From: Akkermansiaceae bacterium
Lineage (GTDB): Bacteria; Verrucomicrobiota; Verrucomicrobiia; Verrucomicrobiales; Akkermansiaceae
Direction of reading: 5' to 3'
Assembly (NCBI GenBank): GCA_028293225.1
Contig: JAQGPE010000484.1
Span: 1-11,225, forward strand
Length of the DNA: 11,225 nucleotides
Within the stretch, counting starts at the first letter, position 1. Each line of letters begins with the position of its first letter. The translations under genes were made by a program, and so were the position numbers. Under the pieces are notes generated by a model. The model was not told the DNA's origin. It searched no databases and worked only from the letters and a program-made list of their open reading frames with translations. This document shows, piece by piece, positions 6,650 to 11,225 of this stretch.

Positions 6650-8422
6650 ATGCTACCGGAGCACGCTCCCTTTTCTCCCGACCAGCGCCGCGCGATCGAA
6701 ATCGCACTGGCAGGCCTCGATGCAACCCAGCGCTTCTGGCTGGGCGGATTTCTCTCCGCAGGCTCCACCGTGGCTGCTGCTCCTGCCAAGGCCGCCGCCC
6801 CTTCCAAACTCACGATTCTGTATGGCACGGAGTCCGGCAACTCCGAGAAACTGGCCGATCTCTCCGCGAAGGAGGCCAAGAAAAAGGGCTTCCAGCCCGC
6901 GGTGAAGAACATGGCCGAGATCGCTCCGGAGGAACTCGCCAAGGTCGAGAACCTGCTGGTGATCGTCAGCACCTGGGGCGACGGCGAACCGCCGGAAACC
7001 GCCACGCCTTTCTATAAGCAGTTCATGGGCGCCTCCGTGCCGCTGTCGAAGCTGCGCTATACCGTTTGCGCACTGGGCGACACGGCTTATGAGAAGTTTT
7101 GCCAGACCGGCAAGGACATCGACGCCAAGCTGGAACAGCTCGGCGGTACCCGGGTCGCGCCGCGCCAGGACTGCGACGTCGAGTATGAGGAGCCCTACCA
7201 GGCATGGTTGAAGAGCGCCCTGCAGGCCTTCGAACCGGCCGCTGGGGCCGCCTCGATCGAGGTCGTTTCCGCGCCCGCGCCCGCCGCCCCGGCGGTCGAG
7301 TATGGCAAGAAGAACGCCTTTCCCGGCGAACTGCTGGAAAAGGTCATTCTGAACGGCAAGGGCACGGTCAAGGAGACCTGGCACTATGAAATTTCCTTGG
7401 AAGGCTCCGGCCTGAACTACGAGCCGGGCGACGCGCTGGCCGTGATCCCGGTCAACGCGCCGGATCTGGTCGAGGGCATCCTGAAGGCTTCGCGCCTGTC
7501 CGGGGCCGAGACCGTGGAAGTGAAAGGCGTGGGTCCGAAGATCCTGGCCGACGCGCTTCGCGAGGACCTCGACATCACCGCGCTGTCCCGCTCGGTCCTG
7601 ACCAAGCTCCAGGCGCTGTCGGGTTCGCCGAAGCTGGCGGCCCTGCTGGCTGACGATGCCAAGGACCAGTTGAAGGATTACCTCTGGGGTCGCTGGATCA
7701 CCGACGCGATCGAGGATTTCGCGCCGGAGGGCCTGGCCGCCGCCGGTTTCGCCACGCTGTTCCGCAAGCTGCCGCCGCGCCTTTACTCGATCGCTTCCAG
7801 CCCGCTGGCCCACCCCGGCGAAGTGCACCTGACCATCGCGTCGGTCCGCTACCAGGCCCACGGCCGGACCCGCAAGGGCGTCGCCTCGACCTACCTGGCC
7901 GACCTGGTGAAAAAGGGCGATACGGTCCCGGTCTACACGCACCAGAACAAGAACTTCCGCCTGCCTGTCTCCGGTGACACGCCGGTGATCATGGTCGGCC
8001 CCGGCACCGGCGTCGCGCCGTTCCGCTCCTTCGTGGAGCACCGCGGCACGCTCGGCCACGCGGGCAAGAACTGGCTGTTCTTCGGCGATCAGCACTACAC
8101 CTACGATTTCCTGTATCAACTGGAGTGGCAGGAGCACCTGGCCAACGGAGCGCTGGGCAAGCTCGATGTCGCCTTCTCCCGTGACCAGCCGGAAAAGCTC
8201 TACGTCCAGCACCGCATGCTGGCGCAGGCGAAAGAGCTCTACGCATGGCTGCAGGAAGGCGCCCACTTTTACGTCTGCGGCGATGCCTCGCGCATGGCTC
8301 ACGACGTCCACGAGGCGCTGCTCACCGTGGTCGAGCAGCAGTCCGGCCAATCCCGCGAAGCCGCGGAAGCCTACGTCGACGAACTCAAGAAATCGAAACG
8401 CTATCAGCGCGACGTCTATTGA
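6650..8422 (+). CDS. cysJ: Assimilatory NADPH-sulfite reductase flavoprotein (alpha) subunit
   Basis: This 590-residue protein is close to the family length (about 600) and carries electrons from NADPH through FAD and FMN to the CysI hemoprotein, which reduces sulfite to sulfide in the cytoplasm. The N-terminal segment [20 protein letters not shown] is typical of CysJ. The flavodoxin-like FMN domain (54-190) shows [25 protein letters not shown] and [20 protein letters not shown]. An Ala/Pro linker (198-216) leads to the FAD domain (222-440) with RLYSIASS (377-384) and [10 protein letters not shown] (410-419). The NADP(H) domain (445-590) shows [32 protein letters not shown] and the characteristic C-terminal end RYQRDVY. 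The start at 6650 is supported by a close AAGG and by the family N-terminus beginning a few residues later. It lies 76 nt before cysI on the same strand, an expected operon pair. Its expression may be controlled by the palindrome over its start region. Confidence 0.96.
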   Translation: MLPEHAPFSPDQRRAIEIALAGLDATQRFWLGGFLSAGSTVAAAPAKAAAPSKLTILYGTESGNSEKLADLSAKEAKKKGFQPAVKNMAEIAPEELAKVENLLVIVSTWGDGEPPETATPFYKQFMGASVPLSKLRYTVCALGDTAYEKFCQTGKDIDAKLEQLGGTRVAPRQDCDVEYEEPYQAWLKSALQAFEPAAGAASIEVVSAPAPAAPAVEYGKKNAFPGELLEKVILNGKGTVKETWHYEISLEGSGLNYEPGDALAVIPVNAPDLVEGILKASRLSGAETVEVKGVGPKILADALREDLDITALSRSVLTKLQALSGSPKLAALLADDAKDQLKDYLWGRWITDAIEDFAPEGLAAAGFATLFRKLPPRLYSIASSPLAHPGEVHLTIASVRYQAHGRTRKGVASTYLADLVKKGDTVPVYTHQNKNFRLPVSGDTPVIMVGPGTGVAPFRSFVEHRGTLGHAGKNWLFFGDQHYTYDFLYQLEWQEHLANGALGKLDVAFSRDQPEKLYVQHRMLAQAKELYAWLQEGAHFYVCGDASRMAHDVHEALLTVVEQQSGQSREAAEAYVDELKKSKRYQRDVY

Positions 8423-8498
8423 GAATCCATTTTCCCGCTTTAGTTTCCCCATCCCCGAATCCGAATTCCCGCAGGTTAGAGGCCCGCGGTTCCCCGTT

Positions 8499-10220
8499 AT
8501 GAGTGACAAGAAGCTCGCTGCCAACGAAGGCATCAAGACCCGATCGAACTACCTCCGCGGCACCATCGCGGAAGGTCTCGCGGACCTGTCGACAGGTTCG
8601 CTGTCGGAAGACGACCAGCAGCTCATCAAGTTCCACGGCTCCTACCAGCAGGACGACCGCGACCTGCGGCCGGACCGCCGCAAGCACCGTCTGGAAAAGG
8701 CCTACTCCTTCATGATCCGCATCCGCGTGCCGGGCGGGGTGGCGACGCCCCACCAGTGGCTGGAGACGGACCGCATCGCCGAACAGTTCGCGAACGGCAC
8801 CATCAAGCTGACCACCCGCCAGGCCTTCCAGCTGCACGGGATCATCAAGACCAATCTCAAGCGCACGATCCAGGAGATCAACCAGACCGCCATGGATACC
8901 ATCGCGGCCTGCGGCGATGTGAACCGCAACGTGATGTGCAATCCGAACCCGCACCTTTCCTCCGTGCACGCGGAGGTGCTGAAGGCGGCGCAGGAGATTT
9001 CCGACCACCTCACCCCGCAGACCAAGGCCTATCACGAGATCTGGCTGGATGGCGAGAAGCTGGAGTCGAGCGAGGCGGAGCAGGAGCCGATCTATGGCAA
9101 AACTTACCTGCCGCGGAAATTCAAGATCACCATCGCCGTGCCGCCGAGCAACGACGTGGACATCTTCGCCAACTGCCTTTCGTTCATCGCGATCGTCGAT
9201 CACCACGGCAAGCTGGTGGGCTACAACGTCGCCGTAGGCGGCGGCATGGGCTCGACTCACGGCAATGACGCGACCTACCCGCGGCTGGCCGACGTGATCG
9301 GCTTCTGCACGCCGGAGCAGATCGTGGATGTCTCGGAGAAGGTGGTGCTGGTGCAACGCGACTTCGGCGACCGCGCCGACCGCAAGCATTCCCGTTTCAA
9401 GTACACCGTCGACGACCACGGTCCGGACTGGATCCTGGCCAAGCTCAACGAGTACCTCGGCTACGCTCTGGAGCCGGCGAGCCCCTATGTTTTCACGACC
9501 AATGGCGACCGCTTCTGCTGGGTCGAGGACGAGGTCGGCAACTACCACTACACTCTCTTCGTCGAGGGTGGCCGCGTCCTGGACACGGAGGCCTACCCGA
9601 TGCGCACCGGCTTGCGCGAGATCGCCAAGATCCACGACGGCGACTTCCGCCTGACCGCCAACCAGAACGTGATCATCGCCAACGTTTCCTCGAAGAAGCG
9701 CGCGGAGATCGAGGCGCTGCTGGAAAAGTACGGCATGCATCGTAGCCACGAGCGCAGCGCCCTGCGGCTGTCGTCGATCGCCTGCGTGTCGCTGCCGACC
9801 TGCGGCCTGGCGCTGGCTGAGGCCGAGCGCTACCTGCCGGACGTGGTCGAAAAGCTGGAGGAAACACTGGAGAACGTCGGCCTGCGCCACGACTCCATCA
9901 CCATCCGCATGACCGGCTGCCCGAACGGTTGCGGCCGCCCCTTCATCTCGGAGATCGGCTTCGTCGGCCGCGGTCCGGACCGCTACAATGTCTACCTGGG
10001 CGGCGGCCACGCCGGCCAGCGCCTGAGCAAGCTGTATCGTCAGGACGTCGATGCCGCGGACATCCAGCCGCTGCTGTCACCGATCCTGGAGCGCTACGCC
10101 AAGGAGCGCGAACAGGGCGAACACTTCGGCGATTTCGTCATTCGCGCCGGTTACGTCGTCGCGACCGTGCAGGGCAAGGACTTCCACCAGAACATCAAAG
10201 AAGAGGCGCTCAAGAACTGA
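8499..10220 (+). CDS. cysI: Assimilatory sulfite reductase hemoprotein (beta) subunit
   Basis: This 573-residue protein matches the usual CysI length (about 570). It holds the siroheme coupled to a 4Fe-4S cluster and performs the six-electron reduction of sulfite to sulfide with electrons from CysJ. Family landmarks are [10 protein letters not shown] (17-26), [17 protein letters not shown] (44-60), [12 protein letters not shown] (104-115), DVNRNVMC (140-147), [15 protein letters not shown] (202-216) and [12 protein letters not shown] (540-551). The cluster ligands are in place: CX5C at Cys429/Cys435 and GCPNGCGR with Cys474/Cys478. Arg107, Arg143, Lys207 and Lys209 lie in the blocks that hold the siroheme-site basic residues. 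The start at 8499 (MSDKK) fits the family; the frame is open further upstream but there it only overlaps cysJ out of frame. No strong Shine-Dalgarno precedes the ATG (an AGAGG lies 16 nt upstream), so cotranslation with cysJ may matter. Confidence 0.96.
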   Translation: MSDKKLAANEGIKTRSNYLRGTIAEGLADLSTGSLSEDDQQLIKFHGSYQQDDRDLRPDRRKHRLEKAYSFMIRIRVPGGVATPHQWLETDRIAEQFANGTIKLTTRQAFQLHGIIKTNLKRTIQEINQTAMDTIAACGDVNRNVMCNPNPHLSSVHAEVLKAAQEISDHLTPQTKAYHEIWLDGEKLESSEAEQEPIYGKTYLPRKFKITIAVPPSNDVDIFANCLSFIAIVDHHGKLVGYNVAVGGGMGSTHGNDATYPRLADVIGFCTPEQIVDVSEKVVLVQRDFGDRADRKHSRFKYTVDDHGPDWILAKLNEYLGYALEPASPYVFTTNGDRFCWVEDEVGNYHYTLFVEGGRVLDTEAYPMRTGLREIAKIHDGDFRLTANQNVIIANVSSKKRAEIEALLEKYGMHRSHERSALRLSSIACVSLPTCGLALAEAERYLPDVVEKLEETLENVGLRHDSITIRMTGCPNGCGRPFISEIGFVGRGPDRYNVYLGGGHAGQRLSKLYRQDVDAADIQPLLSPILERYAKEREQGEHFGDFVIRAGYVVATVQGKDFHQNIKEEALKN

Positions 10221-10386
10221 GGTCTCGCATGCCAGCCGTGAAATGAAACGGATCCATCCAGAGGAGAATCGAATGTCGTGTCGCGAACGGGACGGGTGCT
10301 GTCGGGGCCCCGTTTAGAAGCGCGCCTGTCTTCGTTTTTCGCATCGATCGATTCCTCACCTCCTCATTCATTTCACCGCTTTTCCT
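10221..10386 (+). promoter_or_regulatory. cysI-cysH intergenic leader with possible attenuator
   Basis: This 166-nt spacer contains, in order, a strong Shine-Dalgarno (GAGGAG, 10261-10266), the cysteine-rich 14-codon ORF, overlapping hairpins, a T5 run (10335-10339) and a long pyrimidine-rich stretch ending at the cysH ATG. AACGGG (10286-10291) pairs with CCCGTT (10309-10314), and CGCG (10282-10285) can extend the stem with CGCG (10321-10324) across a 6-nt bulge. The tandem copy GACGGG (10291-10296) can compete for the same CCCGTT arm. A weaker stem GAAG/CTTC (10317-10320/10330-10333) lies just before the T-run. The layout resembles a peptide-controlled attenuator, but the terminator part is weak. 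Confidence 0.4.
10273..10317 (+). CDS. Cysteine-rich leader peptide upstream of cysH (candidate)
   Basis: The ORF encodes 14 residues, MSCRERDGCCRGPV, then TAG. GAGGAG ends 6 nt before the ATG, the best Shine-Dalgarno in the window and far better than those of the sulfur enzyme genes around it. Three of 14 codons are cysteine (TGT 10279, then tandem TGC-TGT 10297-10302). An in-frame ATG at 10243 would give 24 residues but has no Shine-Dalgarno. It ends 69 nt before cysH, whose product starts sulfite formation for cysteine synthesis. Short Cys-codon leader ORFs that sense cysteine by ribosome stalling are known from mycobacteria; here the same role is inferred from position and composition. 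The peptide itself may have no function. Chance occurrence is possible because the ORF is so short. Confidence 0.5.
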   Translation: MSCRERDGCCRGPV

Positions 10387-11118
10387 ATGTCCACTCTCAT
10401 TCACTCCCACGCCACGGCAGCCGATCAGCTGTCTGCGGAACTCTCCCGGCTGAAGGCCGGGGAACGCCTGAAGCTGCTCCACGAGCGCTATGGCAAGCGG
10501 CTGGTCGCCTCGACCAGTTTCGGCCTGCAAGCCGCGGTCATGCTGCAGCTCATCGCGGAGAACGCGCCGGAGATCCCGGTCATCTTCATCGATACCGGCT
10601 ACCATTTCCCTGAGACCTACCGCTACGCCGCGGAGCTGGAGAAAAGCCTCGGCATCGACCTGCGGGTCTATCAGCCGACGCACTCCGCCGCCCGCATCGA
10701 GGCGCTGTGGGGCAAGCTCTGGGAGCAGGGCCGGGAGGGCGCCGACCAGTATGGCATCCTCACCAAGATCGAGCCGATGGACCGCGCGCTCAAGGACCTC
10801 AATGCGGACGTCTGGATCAGCGGCGTGCGCCGCAGCCAGTCCAGCTCCCGCATCGAGCGGCCCTTCGCCGAGCAGCAGAAGAAGACGCTGAAGGTCTACC
10901 CGATCCTCGACTGGGCCGACGCCCAGGTGTCCGTCTACATGAACCAGAACCACCTGCCGCCGCACCCGCTGGCGGAGCAGGGCTATGTCACCATGGGCGA
11001 CTGGCACAGCACCCGCCCGGCGGTCGATGGTCTGTCCGCGGAGGACACCCGCTTCAATGGCGAGAAGTACGAGTGCGGCCTGCACCTCGACTCCGGCAAT
11101 GCGGATTTCCAGATCTGA
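10387..11118 (+). CDS. cysH: Phosphoadenosine phosphosulfate (PAPS) reductase, thioredoxin-dependent type
   Basis: This 243-residue protein has nearly the length of the E. coli enzyme (244). It reduces PAPS to sulfite plus adenosine 3',5'-bisphosphate in the cytoplasm using thioredoxin or glutaredoxin. Visible features are the nucleotide-binding STSFGLQAAVMLQLI (42-56), FIDTGYHFPETY (67-78), WISGVRRSQSSSR (143-155), and the C-terminal catalytic ECGLH with Cys230. This is the only cysteine in the protein. The CC...CxxC set that holds the 4Fe-4S cluster in APS reductases is missing, which argues for PAPS rather than APS as substrate and implies an APS kinase elsewhere in the genome. The ATG is preceded by a pyrimidine-rich stretch with no Shine-Dalgarno, an unusual context that fits control by the leader just upstream. 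Sulfite made here is the substrate of the CysJI enzyme encoded upstream. Confidence 0.94.
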   Translation: MSTLIHSHATAADQLSAELSRLKAGERLKLLHERYGKRLVASTSFGLQAAVMLQLIAENAPEIPVIFIDTGYHFPETYRYAAELEKSLGIDLRVYQPTHSAARIEALWGKLWEQGREGADQYGILTKIEPMDRALKDLNADVWISGVRRSQSSSRIERPFAEQQKKTLKVYPILDWADAQVSVYMNQNHLPPHPLAEQGYVTMGDWHSTRPAVDGLSAEDTRFNGEKYECGLHLDSGNADFQI

Positions 11119-11198
11119 AGAAATCGGCCACGAAAATAGATCCCGCGGCTTCATTTATCCTGTTAGACCTACTCTCGTAATCCCAACCGTAAATTCCC

Positions 11199-11225
11199 AT
11201 GCCTATCGCATCATCCATGGTTGCC
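11199..11225 (+). CDS. Possible start of a further gene, cut by the window edge
   Basis: An ATG at 11199 opens a frame reading MPIASSMVA to the window end. It lies 80 nt after cysH on the same strand in a locally AT-rich spacer (11119-11198) that could hold a promoter. No Shine-Dalgarno is visible and an alternative in-frame ATG lies at 11217. Nine codons are too few to name a product. A further sulfur-assimilation gene would fit the context, but this is only a guess. Confidence 0.3.

Noticed and set aside
8166..8498. In-frame 5' extension of cysI reaching into cysJ
   Set aside because: The translation of this stretch is the out-of-frame image of cysJ, and CysI family similarity begins just after the ATG at 8499.
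10229..10246. Five-codon ORF MPAVK directly after cysI
   Set aside because: It has no Shine-Dalgarno and no informative codons, and its length is expected by chance.
10334..10339. GTTTTT as a full intrinsic terminator in the cysH leader
   Set aside because: The stem directly before it is only 4 bp (GAAG/CTTC with a 9-nt loop), so it is kept only as a possible part of an attenuator, not as a stand-alone terminator.
11160..11182. TTAG-N3-TACTC in the spacer after cysH, resembling the complement of the cysJ palindrome (TTAG-N-TACTC)
   Set aside because: The spacing differs by two bases and the symmetry is poor, so it is not a credible second copy of the operator.

Overview
The window reads as a high-GC bacterial chromosome, most likely a Verrucomicrobiota member (possibly a Planctomycetota relative). 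This is an inference from gene content: a sigma factor overlapping a membrane Ser/Thr kinase that carries PEGA and SUMF1-type domains, a secreted SASA-family esterase with a discoidin-like tail, and mostly weak or absent Shine-Dalgarno sequences. No rRNA, tRNA, CRISPR array, insertion sequence or prophage gene is visible.

Left part (1-3664, plus strand). This is a compact signalling cluster. The 3' portion of an ECF-like sigma factor is split by an in-frame TAA at 417-419, but its region-4 helix-turn-helix is still recognisable in the same frame up to 558-560. Its end overlaps the start of a 904-residue transmembrane Ser/Thr kinase with two PEGA domains and two SUMF1-like segments, the first degenerate and the second lacking the catalytic cysteines. 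The kinase overlaps an OsmC-family peroxidase-like gene by 8 nt, so the three were probably one translationally coupled operon.

Middle part (3695-6484, minus strand). A secreted SASA-family (sialate O-acetylesterase-like) carbohydrate esterase with a C-terminal discoidin-like domain is followed 48 nt downstream by a predicted lipoprotein of unknown function. The lipoprotein gene converges on osmC, and a 7-bp inverted repeat encloses both stop codons.

Right part (6650-11225, plus strand). This is an assimilatory sulfate-reduction locus: cysJ (NADPH sulfite reductase flavoprotein), cysI (siroheme/4Fe-4S hemoprotein) and cysH (PAPS reductase of the thioredoxin-dependent, single-Cys type). Together they carry PAPS to sulfite and sulfite to sulfide. 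A new gene may begin at 11199.

The most notable non-coding signals flank the sulfur genes. A 17-bp imperfect palindrome overlaps the cysJ ribosome-binding region and is a candidate operator. Between cysI and cysH lies a 14-codon ORF with the best Shine-Dalgarno in the window and three cysteine codons, two in tandem. It looks like a cysteine-sensing leader peptide controlling cysH.
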